A DNA stretch of 64,000 bases from Nostoc sp. RI_552 (GCA_016124525.1 WGNO01000020.1:45117-109116), one strand, 5' to 3'; positions 1 to 9,703 are shown, numbered from the stretch's first letter. Program-made: numbers and translations. Notes: generated from the letters alone by a model not told the origin.

Positions 1-1
1 C

Positions 2-697
2 CCGTTGTTAGGGGCACAAACTCGCTTGTTGGCAAAATATTCCTTTGGATGTTGTACCAAAGTGAGTGTCCGGGATGGCGCTAGTGCTGTTTTATTAGCT
101 GATTGGCAAATTCCTTGTCTGGTTGCTCCTGATCCTGTTTGGGCGTTGGTAAGTAAGCCAGTACCTAAACTGTGGGATTTACCAGGACCGAGGATTGCTG
201 TGACTTTGAGAAATCATCGTCAACTCACGCAAAAACGTTTAGCTAATTTGATTCGCGCTTTAGTGGACTTTCAAAAAGCAACCCAGGTTTTTATTTTGCT
301 ATTGCCATTTCAAAAGTGTGAAGACTTAGCAATTGCCCAAGTCATTGAACAGCAATTAAAAGACGGGTGTAAAATTCTGCTTTTAGAAGATCCGCAATTA
401 CTAAAAGGTGTTTATCAGGGTGTGGAAATGGCCATTGGGATGCGTCTACACAGTTTAATTATGGCTGCATCTGAAGGCTGTCGTTGTTTTGCTATCAGCT
501 ACGACCCCAAAGTAAATCGGCTCATGGAAGAATTAGATATGCCTGGGTGGGATTTAACGAGTTTACCAGATGACCCCAATGTAATTAGCAAAACTTGGAT
601 AGAACATTATGCTAATGGCCATGGGCTATCATCTGAGCAAATTTTATCTTTAGTTGATCGCGCGTTAATGCACCGTGATATTTTGAGTGAAGGTTGA
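2..697 (+). CDS. csaB: Polysaccharide pyruvyl transferase CsaB, 3' part
   Basis: The reading frame is open from the first base of the window, so the 5' part of the gene lies outside and about 232 residues remain. The visible part resembles the C-terminal half of the polysaccharide pyruvyltransferase family (CsaB type), which transfers pyruvate from PEP to cell-surface glycans. The family signature near the C-terminus is present (GMRLHSLIMAASEG, about residue 145 of the visible part), and the preceding segment has the alternating strand-helix pattern of a GT-B-like fold. The gene ends 60 bases before a convergent tRNA gene. The family assignment is firm; the glycan substrate is unknown. Confidence 0.82.
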   Translation, partial: PLLGAQTRLLAKYSFGCCTKVSVRDGASAVLLADWQIPCLVAPDPVWALVSKPVPKLWDLPGPRIAVTLRNHRQLTQKRLANLIRALVDFQKATQVFILLLPFQKCEDLAIAQVIEQQLKDGCKILLLEDPQLLKGVYQGVEMAIGMRLHSLIMAASEGCRCFAISYDPKVNRLMEELDMPGWDLTSLPDDPNVISKTWIEHYANGHGLSSEQILSLVDRALMHRDILSEG

Positions 698-713
698 AAA
701 AATTGAAAAACCC

Positions 714-737
714 GCCCATCTTTTGGAAAAGATGGGC
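714..737 (-). terminator. Rho-independent terminator after tRNA-Pro
   Basis: A perfect 11-bp inverted repeat (gcccatctttt / aaaagatgggc, 2-base loop) is followed on the minus strand by GGGTTTTTC. That places the U-run correctly for the minus-strand tRNA. It may also act on the convergent csaB. Confidence 0.8.
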
Positions 738-756
738 AGGAAGGGTCTTTTGTCTA

Positions 757-830
757 TCGGAGCGGCGGGATTTGAACCCACGACCTCCACTACCCCAAAG
801 TGGCGCGCTACCAAGCTGCGCTACGCCCCG
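757..830 (-). tRNA. tRNA-Pro (anticodon GGG)
   Basis: Read on the minus strand, the 74 bases fold as a cloverleaf. The acceptor stem CGGGGCG/CGCTCCG has seven pairs including one G-U. The D arm contains AGCGCAGCTTGGTAGCGC. The anticodon stem CCACT/AGTGG closes the loop TTGGGGT, giving anticodon GGG. The T arm carries GGTTCAAATCC. The discriminator base is A and no CCA is encoded, so CCA must be added after transcription. Confidence 0.95.
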
Positions 831-895
831 GTTCAGAATTACCATTATACTGCAAACCCCTAAAATAATCAAGGGGTGATTGAGAGAAAGTTTGC

Positions 896-1261
896 TCAAA
901 AAGCCTTTAACGTTGCAGAGGCTTGTAGTAACTCTGGCACTGCGGCTGTATCCCATTTGCTTTCCACTCTCCGTCCTGTATTCAGGATTAAGCGCAGGGT
1001 GTAGGCTTGGGGATAGCCTTCTACTTCTACCCATAATAAATCACTTTCGGCTTCACAGGCGATTTTTTCTTCATCCATTAATTCAGTTGCGAGTTGTTTC
1101 ATGCTTTCTGCTAACTGGGCGAATAGTCGGCAAAAATCATTTAATTCGGCTTCGGTTAATTCTGTTGCCCAATCATCTGTGCCTATTAATCCTTTAAATT
1201 CCGGTGCGTTGGCATTCCAGCCTATTTGCCAACCAGCACCGCTTTTGATGAATTGTTCCAT
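896..1261 (-). CDS. DUF1818 family protein
   Basis: This 121-residue protein matches the cyanobacterial DUF1818 family in length and pattern. The N-terminal segment has GAGWQIGWN, followed by an acidic helical middle (TEAELNDFCRLFAQL) and a C-terminal strand pair (LLWVEVEGYPQAYTLRLIL). It has no membrane segment or catalytic motif that I can see and is probably a small soluble protein. Its function is unknown. The ATG at 1261 follows a short AGGT-type Shine-Dalgarno sequence. It is monocistronic, facing the tRNA downstream. Confidence 0.8.
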   Translation of the reverse strand: MEQFIKSGAGWQIGWNANAPEFKGLIGTDDWATELTEAELNDFCRLFAQLAESMKQLATELMDEEKIACEAESDLLWVEVEGYPQAYTLRLILNTGRRVESKWDTAAVPELLQASATLKAF

Positions 1262-1318
1262 GAGTTGATTTGAAAAACCTAAAGGAGCGCAGGGGTTTTT
1301 TATTTGAGCGGTTGTGCA

Positions 1319-1852
1319 CTACTTGGTGTGGGGGTTGGGGTTAAAGATATCGGTTAAGATTTGGACTAGGGTGTTTCTTTGTTGGCGGTTAAGCTTGCTA
1401 ATTACTGCGCGATCGCCTTCTAGTGGGTTTTGTCGCAATGTGTCATGACCAGGATAGGAATGATCATACATAATTTCATTTGCGTTAAGGTAATCAGCTA
1501 GGGTGAGTTTCCAATCAAAGCGATAATTGGGAGCGCGTCCTTTTTTGTAAATGTGATAGGTAATGAGGCGACTGGCTAAGGTGTTATTTTCGGCAATTTG
1601 TCCTGTTTCTTTACTGATGTAGTGATTTTCTTTTGGTAAATCCGGCAATTTCTGATAGACTTGCTTCCAAATGTCGCCAGGGCTAATTCTTTGCCCGAGG
1701 GCAGGTTTAATGCCAAATAAGTTGGTTGATATTGTTGGTATTGATTTAACAATTACACCAAAATTACAGACAAAGGAACCCACTACTATCAAAGCAGTGA
1801 GTGTTTGCCAAGGTTTTCCTGGGGATTGAATGAACGATAAGTTCTTGCTCAT
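1319..1852 (-). CDS. Conserved hypothetical secreted or membrane-anchored protein
   Basis: I do not recognise a named family. I chose the ATG at 1852 because AGGTAAGG lies just before it and a longer reading would overlap rpoZ. The 177-residue product begins with a short basic segment and a hydrophobic stretch (TALIVVGSFVCNFGVIV, about residues 18-34), consistent with a signal peptide or membrane anchor. The remainder is a soluble domain rich in basic and aromatic residues (ISPGDIWKQVYQKLPDLP; ITYHIYKKGRAPNYRFDWKL). It starts 22 bases after the rpoZ stop, so the two are probably co-transcribed. Function unknown. Confidence 0.65.
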   Translation of the reverse strand: MSKNLSFIQSPGKPWQTLTALIVVGSFVCNFGVIVKSIPTISTNLFGIKPALGQRISPGDIWKQVYQKLPDLPKENHYISKETGQIAENNTLASRLITYHIYKKGRAPNYRFDWKLTLADYLNANEIMYDHSYPGHDTLRQNPLEGDRAVISKLNRQQRNTLVQILTDIFNPNPHTK

Positions 1853-1874
1853 CCTTACCTTTGCAAAAGTTAGA

Positions 1875-2114
1875 TTATAGTTCGCCAATAATTTCTGGCT
1901 GAGTTAGTTCATCGGACATTTCAATAATTGCCCTGAGTACTGGCTTCATCATTACATCTTCGGCTGGGGTGTCAAAGTCTTCATAACGCCGCCGTTTCGC
2001 ACGGTTTGCCACCTGAACTGTAATGCGGTAGCGATTTGAGGCTGCGCTAATCAAATCCTCGGCACGATACATGATTTGAGACTGGGTTGTCTCGAACTTG
2101 GAACGCTTTAGCAT
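1875..2114 (-). CDS. rpoZ: RNA polymerase omega subunit
   Basis: The 79-residue protein has the cyanobacterial omega-subunit pattern: an N-terminal helix with [18 protein letters not shown], the conserved [20 protein letters not shown] core, and a C-terminal [21 protein letters not shown] helix. Omega binds the beta' subunit, helps core polymerase assembly and influences sigma choice. The length is normal for cyanobacteria. The gene is first in a two-gene unit with the hypothetical protein downstream. Confidence 0.93.
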   Translation of the reverse strand: MLKRSKFETTQSQIMYRAEDLISAASNRYRITVQVANRAKRRRYEDFDTPAEDVMMKPVLRAIIEMSDELTQPEIIGEL

Positions 2115-2300
2115 AGTCGGTGGTTCATGAGGTTAACTCCCAGTTTAGCAGTTTTGTCTCTGTTGATAGAGGTTTGCAGTTTTTCTGCACTTTGTGATGC
2201 TCATGTGCTGAAAACTGATATAACCGCCCAATAATGGTGTAATTCATGGAATTGACACTGTGTTAATGCCAGGCGTGGTTGCTGGAGGCTAAAGGTTAAA

Positions 2301-3746
2301 TCAACCCAAAATACAGCCAGTACGTGGCGGGAGAGTTAACGAAAGTTGTTCACCATACCACTCAAATTCCCCGGATCCATACACAAGGTGTTTGGGTTGA
2401 GTGGACAGTGTGGCAGTATCCAGATTTGTTGTTGCTGATGCGGTACCAGTGTTAACGGCAATGATCAACACCTCTGTTTCTAAAGTTCTGGTAAAAATGT
2501 ATAGTTCTGCCTGGGCGAATAGGACTTGATAATCCCCTGTACGCAAAGCTGGGTATTGGTGGCGAACACTAACTAGTTGGCGGTGTGTGTTGAGAATTTC
2601 TTGGTTCCAATGGGCTTCTAAAGGGAAACCACGGCGTGAATCAGGATCTAAGCCCCCAGGTAATCCAACTTCGTCACCATAATAAATACTGGGGGCACCG
2701 GGAAAAGTGAGTAACAGTAAAGTGGCTAGTTCTACAGTAGCTAAGTCACCCTCTGCTATGGTGATTAATCTGGCTGTATCGTGACTTGCTAGTAGATTTA
2801 GTTGTGTCAGTTGAATTGGCCACGGATAAAGTTGCAGTAATTCCTGAATTTTTACGGCGTACTCAGGAGCAAATAAAGGCGGGTAAGGTTTATAATCGCG
2901 GGTTTGCACTTGTTCTAAAACTACGCGATGGCCTGCCGTAAAGGCAATTGTCGGCCCGGCAAATAAGTAATTCATTACACCATCAAATTGAGTGCCATCT
3001 AGCCATTGACGGGAATCTCCCCAAACTTCCCCGACAATATAGGCTTGGGGATTGATGGCTTTGATGCGATGGCGGAATTCTTGCCAAAAACCAGTTGTTT
3101 TTATTTCAAACGGTACATCTAACCGCCAACCATCAATGCCAAATTTAAGCCAATATTCGGCAATTTCCATGATGTATTCTCGTACTTCCGGATTATCGTG
3201 GTTAAAAACCGGCAAGGCACGATTGCCTCCCCAACTCTCGTAATTGGCGGGTAATTCTCCTGTGTAAGGTGCAAGAGGCCAACCTGTGATTTTAAACCAA
3301 TCTAACCAAGGAGAATGAGGTCCATTTTCTAAAATATCGTGGAAAAAGAACAAGCCCCGACTAGCATGGTTAAACACTCCGTCGAGGACAACTTTGATAT
3401 TGCGTTGATGAGCTGCGTCTAGCAATTCTTTAAAAGCCTCATTACCTCCTAATAATGGGTCGACCTGATAATAATCGTGGGTGTGATAGCGGTGATTACT
3501 CGCTGATTGAAAGATGGGAGTAAAGTAAATTGCGTTAATTCCTAAATTCTGGATATAGTTTAACTGCTCAATAATGCCCCATAAATCGCCGCCTTTGTAA
3601 CCTTGGAGTGTGGGCATTGCCTGCCAATCTTCCCAGGGGGCATTAGGTAACAGTCGTTTGTGGGGCTGCTTGCTTCTCGCAAAGCGATCTGGAAATATTT
3701 GGTAAAAAACCGCGTGTTTAACCCAGTCTGGTGTTTGAATGTCCAT
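2301..3746 (-). CDS. GH13 alpha-amylase / cyclomaltodextrinase-like glycosidase
   Basis: The 481-residue protein is a glycoside hydrolase family 13 (beta/alpha)8 barrel acting on alpha-1,4-glucans. The four family regions are visible: DGVFNH at residues 122-127, GWRLDVPFE with nucleophile Asp210, GEVWGD with acid/base Glu240, and ASHDTARL with His322-Asp323. The N-terminal FYQIFPDRFARS motif is typical of the neopullulanase/cyclomaltodextrinase branch, but the extra N-terminal domain of classic neopullulanases is missing. There is no signal peptide, so it probably acts on cytoplasmic glycogen or maltodextrin. That fits glgC across the divergent 474-base spacer. Exact substrate specificity is not resolved. 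Confidence 0.88.
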   Translation of the reverse strand: MDIQTPDWVKHAVFYQIFPDRFARSKQPHKRLLPNAPWEDWQAMPTLQGYKGGDLWGIIEQLNYIQNLGINAIYFTPIFQSASNHRYHTHDYYQVDPLLGGNEAFKELLDAAHQRNIKVVLDGVFNHASRGLFFFHDILENGPHSPWLDWFKITGWPLAPYTGELPANYESWGGNRALPVFNHDNPEVREYIMEIAEYWLKFGIDGWRLDVPFEIKTTGFWQEFRHRIKAINPQAYIVGEVWGDSRQWLDGTQFDGVMNYLFAGPTIAFTAGHRVVLEQVQTRDYKPYPPLFAPEYAVKIQELLQLYPWPIQLTQLNLLASHDTARLITIAEGDLATVELATLLLLTFPGAPSIYYGDEVGLPGGLDPDSRRGFPLEAHWNQEILNTHRQLVSVRHQYPALRTGDYQVLFAQAELYIFTRTLETEVLIIAVNTGTASATTNLDTATLSTQPKHLVYGSGEFEWYGEQLSLTLPPRTGCILG

Positions 3747-4220
3747 GAACTAATTTTTAGACCTTTACGAGTGAGTGATTGTGGCAAATATTAGCTTATT
3801 TAGATTTCTGGCTGATGAGATTGTCAACTCTGGCTCTTTTAGAGTTCCCCATTTCTATAATCTGCATCTTGATAGGTAATCAAGGGTGAAAATTTTGATA
3901 GTTTGTTCGTGGGGTGGGTTGAGAATTACCTTTGAGTGCAGTATAGATTAAATGTCTCTAAAATTACTAGTAGCTGATTTTACCAAATAAGTATTCAGGA
4001 ACCTTTTTATAGAGACTTTGTGAGTATGTACTGAGTAATAAAAATACACCCAATTTTTATAAAAATTAGTAAATTTTACTACATATTTACTAAGTATTAA
4101 TCCGTCAAAGGCAACATTGTGTAAAGTTAACTAATGATTAATCTGTGATCCCCCCTTACCAGTAGTCTCAGACAGTCCTAAACTGAATGTGAGAGTTGAA
4201 AGGCAATTGGGAGAAATTTT
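3747..4220. promoter_or_regulatory. Divergent intergenic region between GH13 gene and glgC
   Basis: This 474-base AT-rich spacer must contain the promoters of both the minus-strand amylase and the plus-strand glgC. I could not pick out a convincing -35/-10 pair, NtcA site or small gene. A weak GGGAG ribosome binding site lies just before the GTG of glgC. Confidence 0.5.
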
Positions 4221-5510
4221 GTGAAAAAAGTATTAGCAATTATTCTCGGTGGTGGTGCGGGTACTCGTCTTTATCCGCTCACTAAACTACGTGCTAAACC
4301 AGCAGTACCAGTGGCAGGCAAGTACCGCTTAATAGATATTCCTGTCAGTAATTGTATCAATTCTGAAATATTCAAAATTTATGTGCTGACACAGTTCAAT
4401 TCAGCATCCCTGAACCGCCACATAGCCCGTACCTACAATTTTACCGGTTTCAACGAAGGGTTTGTGGAAGTGCTAGCTGCACAGCAAACACCGGAAAACC
4501 CCAATTGGTTCCAAGGTACTGCCGATGCTGTGCGTCAATATTTGTGGCTATTTAACGAATGGGATGCAGAAGATTATTTAATTCTCTCAGGAGATCACTT
4601 ATACCGGATGGATTACCGCCAGTTTATCCAGCGTCATAGGGAGACTAATGCTGATATTACTCTTTCGGTAATCCCTATAGATCAAAGCCGTGCTTCAGAC
4701 TTTGGTTTAATGAAAATTAACGATTCTGGTAGAGTAATTGACTTTAGCGAAAAACCCAAAGGCGAGGCATTGGAAAAAATGCAGGTTGATACAACTGTAC
4801 TGGGATTATCCGCAGAACAAGCCCAAAAACAACCATACATCGCCTCTATGGGGATTTATGTGTTTAAAAAAGATGTTTTGATGAATTTGTTGAAAGAATC
4901 TTTAGAAAGTACAGATTTTGGCAAGGAAATTATTCCTCATGCCAGCAAAGATCATAATATCCAAGCTTACTTGTTTGATGATTACTGGGAAGACATTGGG
5001 ACAATTGATGCTTTTTATCATGCCAATTTAGCATTAACAAAACAACCTTTACCACCCTTTAGCTTTTACGACGAAGAAGCACCAATTTACACTCGCGCTC
5101 GCTATTTACCTCCGAGTAAACTTTTAAATTGCCATGTAACAGAATCAATTATTGGCGAAGGTTGCATTGTCAAAGATTGCCGCATTCATCATTCAGTTTT
5201 AGGGGTACGTTCGCGGGTTGAATCTGGTTGTTTAATTGAAGAATCTTTGATCATGGGGGCAGACTTTTATCAACCTTTTGTAGAACGTCAATGCAGCTTA
5301 GAAAAAGGAGATATTCCTGTGGGTATTGGTAAGGATACGGTGATTCGCCGTGCTATTGTTGACAAGAATGCTCGTATTGGTCAGGATGTAAAAATTGTCA
5401 ATAAAGATAACATCCAAGAAGCAGAACGAGAAAATCAAGGCTTCTACATCCGTAGTGGCATTGTTGTAGTGCTGAAAAATGCGGTAATTCCTGACGGAAC
5501 TATAATTTAG
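4221..5510 (+). CDS. glgC: Glucose-1-phosphate adenylyltransferase (ADP-glucose pyrophosphorylase)
   Basis: The 429-residue protein makes ADP-glucose from ATP and glucose-1-phosphate, the committed step of glycogen synthesis. The N-terminal nucleotidyltransferase motif [12 protein letters not shown] lies at residues 9-20, [10 protein letters not shown] follows near residue 130, and the C-terminal part is a left-handed beta-helix. Length and sequence match cyanobacterial enzymes regulated by 3-phosphoglycerate and phosphate. The start is GTG with GGGAG upstream. The stop codon falls inside the heptamer repeat that follows. Confidence 0.96.
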   Translation: MKKVLAIILGGGAGTRLYPLTKLRAKPAVPVAGKYRLIDIPVSNCINSEIFKIYVLTQFNSASLNRHIARTYNFTGFNEGFVEVLAAQQTPENPNWFQGTADAVRQYLWLFNEWDAEDYLILSGDHLYRMDYRQFIQRHRETNADITLSVIPIDQSRASDFGLMKINDSGRVIDFSEKPKGEALEKMQVDTTVLGLSAEQAQKQPYIASMGIYVFKKDVLMNLLKESLESTDFGKEIIPHASKDHNIQAYLFDDYWEDIGTIDAFYHANLALTKQPLPPFSFYDEEAPIYTRARYLPPSKLLNCHVTESIIGEGCIVKDCRIHHSVLGVRSRVESGCLIEESLIMGADFYQPFVERQCSLEKGDIPVGIGKDTVIRRAIVDKNARIGQDVKIVNKDNIQEAERENQGFYIRSGIVVVLKNAVIPDGTII

Positions 5511-5567
5511 TCATTAGTCATTAGTCATTGGCAAGAATATACTTTTTTGACTTTTGACTTTTGACTT
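5507..5567. repeat. Short tandem heptamer repeats (STRR-like)
   Basis: Two adjacent heptanucleotide arrays are present: three copies of TTAGTCA (5507-5529) and three of TTTTGAC (5545-5567). Such short tandem repeats are characteristic of intergenic DNA in Nostocales. The first array includes the glgC stop codon. Confidence 0.75.
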
Positions 5568-5627
5568 TCGATTGGTCATGGGTTAGTGATCAGTACTAAT
5601 TAACCACTTGCAAAGGATATAGAACAA

Positions 5628-6137
5628 GTGACCAAACTATTTTTGCTAATTGGTCTTCCTGGTAGTGGTAAGTCAACTTTAGCAAAACAACTAATGGCAC
5701 AATGCCCCCAAATGCAGTTGATTTCAACGGATGCAATTCGGGGGCAGCTTTTTAGTTCCGAAGCAACTCAGGGTCCGTGGCTGTTGATTTGGCGAGAAGT
5801 AAAACGGGAATTTCAACAAGCAGTAGCCGCAGATAAAACAACAATTTTTGATGCCACCAATGCCCAAAGACGCCAGCGCCGTGAAGTTATAGCTTTAGCT
5901 CGCGAGGCAGGTTTTAGGCAAATTATAGGTTTGTGGGTAAAAACGCCTGTTTGGCTATGTTTAGCACGCAATCAAAAGCGTGAGCGCCAGGTCCCCCCAA
6001 AAATCATTTGGCGTATGTATCGTCAACTCCGGGATGCACCCCCTAGCTTTGAAGAAGGAATAGATGACTTGATTTGTTTTCCTGACAAGAGGGGGTACGG
6101 AAATTGCACTCGTGTAGTAAGCGGGAACCACACTTGA
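5628..6137 (+). CDS. Small P-loop kinase-like ATPase
   Basis: The 169-residue protein begins with a clear Walker A motif (GLPGSGKSTLAKQL, residues 9-22). STDAIRGQLFS and TTIFDATNAQRRQRRE follow in the positions seen in predicted kinases of the COG0645/COG4639 type related to polynucleotide kinase and zeta-toxin folds. The start is GTG with AAAGGA 11 bases upstream. The last dozen residues (KRGYGNCTRVVSGNHT) follow a run of five G and look unlike the family, so the 3' end may be frameshifted. Substrate unknown. Confidence 0.75.
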   Translation: MTKLFLLIGLPGSGKSTLAKQLMAQCPQMQLISTDAIRGQLFSSEATQGPWLLIWREVKREFQQAVAADKTTIFDATNAQRRQRREVIALAREAGFRQIIGLWVKTPVWLCLARNQKRERQVPPKIIWRMYRQLRDAPPSFEEGIDDLICFPDKRGYGNCTRVVSGNHT

Positions 6138-6258
6138 ATTTCTGTAATCTCTGTTAATTTAAAATCAGAGTTTGTTGGGGCTGGGATTTTGTTCAGAAAA
6201 AACCAAGCCCAGGTTTTAGGAAAAAAACATAGCATAAATTTTTATGGGAGGCTGGTAG

Positions 6259-7254
6259 ATGGCTGCAACTGACTTTAAAGACTATTACGCAATTTTAGGA
6301 ATCAGTAAAATTGCCAGTCCGGAAGAAATTAAACAAGCCTTTCGTAAACTAGCCCGTAAATATCATCCTGATGTCAACCCAGGTAACAAGCAGGCGGAAG
6401 CTAAGTTTAAAGAAGTGAATGAGGCCTACGAAGTGTTGTCAGATGTGGATAAGCGCAAGAAGTATGATCAATTCGGTCAATATTGGAAACAAGTTGGCCA
6501 AGGTTTCCCATCTGGTGGTACGGGTGTGGATATGGGTGGCTTTGATTTTAGTCAATATGGTAGTTTCGACGAATTTGTTAACGAGTTATTAGGGCGTTTT
6601 GGTGGTCCTACCCCTCGTGGTGGACCGCAAAGCTACTCTTATCGTAGTTCCACAGGTAGACCTAGTGGTTATGGTGGCTTTAATGATTTTGGCTTTCAAG
6701 ATGTAGGTAGGGGTGCTGCCCAAGACACAGAAGCGGCAATTAATTTAAGTTTTAGCGAAGGGTTTACTGGTGTTAAAAAGCGGTTTAGTTTGGGTAATGA
6801 AACCATTGAAGTTCGCATCCCGGCTGGTGCTAAAACTGGTACTCGGCTGCGGGTGCGTGGTAAAGGTCAATTAAACCCCGCGTCTCAACAAAGGGGTGAT
6901 TTATACTTAAAAGTTGAACTGCAACCACATTCGTTTTTTCAATTTGAAGGTGATAATATTGCTTGTGAGGTTCCCATTACCCCAGATGAAGCTGCTTTAG
7001 GAGCTTCTATTGATGTCCCCACACCTGATGGTGCGGTGAATGTAAAGTTACCAGCGGGAGTGCGTTCTGGTCAATGTCTCCGGTTGCGGGGCAAGGGTTG
7101 GCCTTTAGCTAAAGGTGGACGTGGCGACCAGTTGGTGAGGGTTGCCATCGTACCACCAAAAGACCTCAGCCCACAAGAGCGGGAATATTATGAAAAAATT
7201 CGGGCTATGCGTACCTACAATCCTCGCATTCACTTAGAGCAGTTCAAGCTTTAA
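6259..7254 (+). CDS. dnaJ: DnaJ/CbpA-type co-chaperone
   Basis: The 331-residue protein has an N-terminal J domain (residues 8-72) with the HPD tripeptide in [15 protein letters not shown] Gly/Phe-rich linker (about 80-155) follows, then two beta-sandwich substrate-binding domains (DnaJ C). It lacks the Cys-rich zinc-finger domain, so it is a type II, CbpA-like J protein that stimulates DnaK ATPase. A GGGAGG ribosome binding site precedes the ATG. The TAA stop lies within the first bases of the IS605-derived remnant that follows. Confidence 0.92.
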   Translation: MAATDFKDYYAILGISKIASPEEIKQAFRKLARKYHPDVNPGNKQAEAKFKEVNEAYEVLSDVDKRKKYDQFGQYWKQVGQGFPSGGTGVDMGGFDFSQYGSFDEFVNELLGRFGGPTPRGGPQSYSYRSSTGRPSGYGGFNDFGFQDVGRGAAQDTEAAINLSFSEGFTGVKKRFSLGNETIEVRIPAGAKTGTRLRVRGKGQLNPASQQRGDLYLKVELQPHSFFQFEGDNIACEVPITPDEAALGASIDVPTPDGAVNVKLPAGVRSGQCLRLRGKGWPLAKGGRGDQLVRVAIVPPKDLSPQEREYYEKIRAMRTYNPRIHLEQFKL

Positions 7255-7616
7255 GCTTCGCCGGTTTAGAAAACCGGAGATTTCTGAAGAGTCCATAAAC
7301 GAACTTTGTTATGCTGAGTTAAACAGCCCCCACGGACTCCGCCAACGTCAATTCCTAGCATCACCGCTACCTTTGTCAAAAGGTTAGTAGCTTATTCACT
7401 TAGGCGAGAATTTCCTGGGTTACTTAAACTTCCTAGTTTGTGGACTAATAGTTGTTTTTACTCTACTGCTGGTCAAGTTTCAGCAGATGTTATTAAAAGA
7501 TATATAGAATATCCGCATCATAGTTAGTTATTGGGAGCGAATTTATTGGCTCCATGGCAGTTCTTCCACTGCCTAAAGCCCACTGGTTCCGTGGCTTTGG
7601 CGATTTTATTGTGAAA
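7251..7616 (-). mobile_element. Internally deleted IS200/IS605-type element, copy A
   Basis: The right-end hairpin CCGGTTTAGAAAACCGG lies at 7261-7277. The minus strand at 7266-7389 encodes a TnpB C-terminus ending in KVRLWTLQKSPVF followed by a stop. The plus strand at about 7391-7527 encodes the C-terminus of a Y1 (IS200 TnpA) transposase, with LPSLWTNSCFYSTAGQVSAD and a KRYIEYP end. A terminal segment shared with copies C and D ends at GTGAAA (7611-7616). This is the layout expected if the middle of a divergent tnpA/tnpB IS605 element was deleted. Both genes are dead. Confidence 0.75.
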
Positions 7617-7699
7617 GCTGATTGAGGGATAACCGTTCCCGTGGTGCTATTGATGTAAGAAATAAGTGTCTAGACTTGTCTGGGTTTTGTGCGGCACTG

Positions 7700-8647
7700 T
7701 CAAGAATTATATTTATGGACAAGGGCAACCCATTCATTTAATCGTTCACAATCAGTGGTCTCGAATCCTACTGTGTTCAAGGCTTTAATTACGTTTTCTT
7801 CATGATCTGTCGTGAATCCAGCTGTAATTAGTACTCCTGTGTGTGGTTGATTCTGACGCAGTGATCGCCGGAAGTCATGGGCAAGGTTAATATGTACCCG
7901 TGCCAGTATATTGGCGACAATTAAATCAAATGTGTTTTCTGGTTCAATTTTTGGTACATAGTCAACCGTGTTTCCACCCATCCAATGCCCCAAGTCACTG
8001 CCACATCCTAGACTACCTAACATTACCTCGACTTGCTGTTCTACACCATTAAGACATACAGCTTTTTGAGTCGCTTGTACAGCAAGAGTATCATTATCTA
8101 GCGCTAAGATATGGGCACCAAGCTTTGCCATTGCTACACTCAAAATCCCTGAACCAGAGCCAAGGTCTAGCACCCGCATATTAGGGACAACATACCGTTC
8201 CAGTAGTTGCAGGGTCAGAATAGTTGCAGGATGTAAGCCGCTACCAAAGGCTGAAGTTCTCTGGAGTTTTAAGTTGATTTTGTCTGGTATTTCCCATTGA
8301 TTAGGTTTATCAGAATTTAATACAACAAATCTTTCTCCTATTGAATGTATGATTGACTGCGGTACATCTGTGATTTTTTCTCTAACAATAGTTTTTTCAA
8401 CTGCTGTTGTCATTCCAGTTCTATGCAAAGGCGAAAGGAGGTTGACAATTTTTTCTACACGTCTCCCGGCGTTGACATCGTAGGCTACATATAGACGAAC
8501 TGTAAATGTCCACTGAGAATTAGCCCCTGTTAGTTGGTCATATTTGGTAATATAAACATCATTAATATCAATAGTTTCAGCTAGCAAGGTACAAACCCAA
8601 TCAACCGCTTCATGGGTTGTATCGAGATTTAATTCGATCCAAGACAT
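7700..8647 (-). CDS. prmA: PrmA-like ribosomal protein L11 methyltransferase
   Basis: The 315-residue protein has the N-terminal signature of the PrmA family (MSWIELNLDTTHEAVDWV). Its SAM-binding domain shows FGSGLHPAT, the glycine motif LDLGSGSGILSVAMAKLGA and IVANILARVHINLA, the NI motif replacing NPPY in PrmA. The family trimethylates L11, or related substrates. Divergence from the usual cyanobacterial PrmA and a 20-residue insert after LGSLGCG leave open a different protein or small-molecule target. It starts one base after the stop of the upstream symporter, so the two are translationally linked. Confidence 0.78.
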   Translation of the reverse strand: MSWIELNLDTTHEAVDWVCTLLAETIDINDVYITKYDQLTGANSQWTFTVRLYVAYDVNAGRRVEKIVNLLSPLHRTGMTTAVEKTIVREKITDVPQSIIHSIGERFVVLNSDKPNQWEIPDKINLKLQRTSAFGSGLHPATILTLQLLERYVVPNMRVLDLGSGSGILSVAMAKLGAHILALDNDTLAVQATQKAVCLNGVEQQVEVMLGSLGCGSDLGHWMGGNTVDYVPKIEPENTFDLIVANILARVHINLAHDFRRSLRQNQPHTGVLITAGFTTDHEENVIKALNTVGFETTDCERLNEWVALVHKYNS

Positions 8648-8648
8648 A

Positions 8649-9542
8649 TTATTTTCCTAAAGTTGATGCTTTTGACAAGCTTTGGCGATGACTAGCCCAC
8701 CAAGCAAATCCAGCACTAGTCCCAAACATTACTAAGCTGTAAATGGCCCCAGGAATAGCCATTGTGGGACTATTAAGCAATGTAGGCGAAGAAGCAATGG
8801 CTATGGCTAAAGTGCCATTTTGAATTCCTACTTCTACTGTAATTGCCCTCGCGGCTTTTTCTCCTAAACGAGTTAAAGTGGCGATGCCAAAACCTAAGGC
8901 CATTGTCAGCAAATTCAATATTAAAGTCACCAATCCGACATCAATCACATAAGAAATAACATTATTTCTTTCTCGCAGCAGCACCCCAGCAATCACCACC
9001 GCCAAGAAAAATAAAGACAACCACTTGACAGGTTTATCTACCTTCTCTGCTATTCCGGCAGCATACCCCCTAGTTACCATCCCAATTGATACTGGTACAA
9101 GTGTCATCACCACAATCTGCAAAATGCTGTTTAACAAAGGTAACTCTATTGTTGTTCCTGCTCCCAAAAATGTCTGCATTGAGAAATTGACTACTAGAGG
9201 AATGGTAAAAACTGTAATTAAACTACTGATAGCTGTGAGCGTCACAGAAAGAGCGACATCTCCCCCTGCCAAAAAAGTAATCATGTTAGAAGTAGCACCA
9301 CCCGGACAGGCAGCTAAAATCATCACACCTACCGCTAATTGGGGGTCAAGGGGAAACAGTGAGGCAATACCAAAGCCCACAATTGGCAACATGATTAACT
9401 GCGCCACCAAGCCAATTACCACGGCTTTGGGATAGATAACAATTAGTTGAAAGTCCTCCAGGGTCAAGGATAAACCCATGCCTAGCATAATGATAAACAA
9501 GGCCATGGGCAGAAAAATGGCTGTGAGAAAATTTGCTTCCAT
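8649..9542 (-). CDS. Bile acid:sodium symporter family transporter
   Basis: The 297-residue membrane protein has about nine to ten hydrophobic helices. It also has the family core motifs ACPGGATSNMITFLAGGDVALSV (in two parts around residues 78-100) and EVGIQNGTLAIAIA near residue 237. These are the crossover-helix motifs of the SBF/BASS family, which import organic anions with sodium. In cyanobacteria some BASS proteins carry bicarbonate or keto-acids, but the substrate cannot be read from the sequence. It is the first gene of a two-gene unit with the PrmA-like gene. Confidence 0.87.
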   Translation of the reverse strand: MEANFLTAIFLPMALFIIMLGMGLSLTLEDFQLIVIYPKAVVIGLVAQLIMLPIVGFGIASLFPLDPQLAVGVMILAACPGGATSNMITFLAGGDVALSVTLTAISSLITVFTIPLVVNFSMQTFLGAGTTIELPLLNSILQIVVMTLVPVSIGMVTRGYAAGIAEKVDKPVKWLSLFFLAVVIAGVLLRERNNVISYVIDVGLVTLILNLLTMALGFGIATLTRLGEKAARAITVEVGIQNGTLAIAIASSPTLLNSPTMAIPGAIYSLVMFGTSAGFAWWASHRQSLSKASTLGK

Positions 9543-9655
9543 CCTTAACCCGTATCGGTAACAGTAAAAATTTCCTCTGGATTATACCCCACTCACTCTC
9601 AAAAGAGAGCATTTAACTTAATTGCCGAAGAAAACCAAGACAATACGTAATTAAA

Positions 9656-9678
9656 CCTACAGACTTTGAGCCTGTGGG
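9656..9678 (-). terminator. Possible terminator of the C15/DUF3370 unit
   Basis: On the minus strand a CCCACAG...CTGTAGG stem is followed by TTTAATT, about 25 bases after the DUF3370 stop. The stem is short and the U-run weak. Confidence 0.45.
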
Positions 9679-9703
9679 GGTTTTGGCGAAATGGAGATAT
9701 TGA

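Noticed and set aside
9025..9435. 136-codon frame opposite the bile-acid:sodium symporter
   Set aside because: A mirror frame of a hydrophobic membrane gene; the minus-strand gene has all family motifs.
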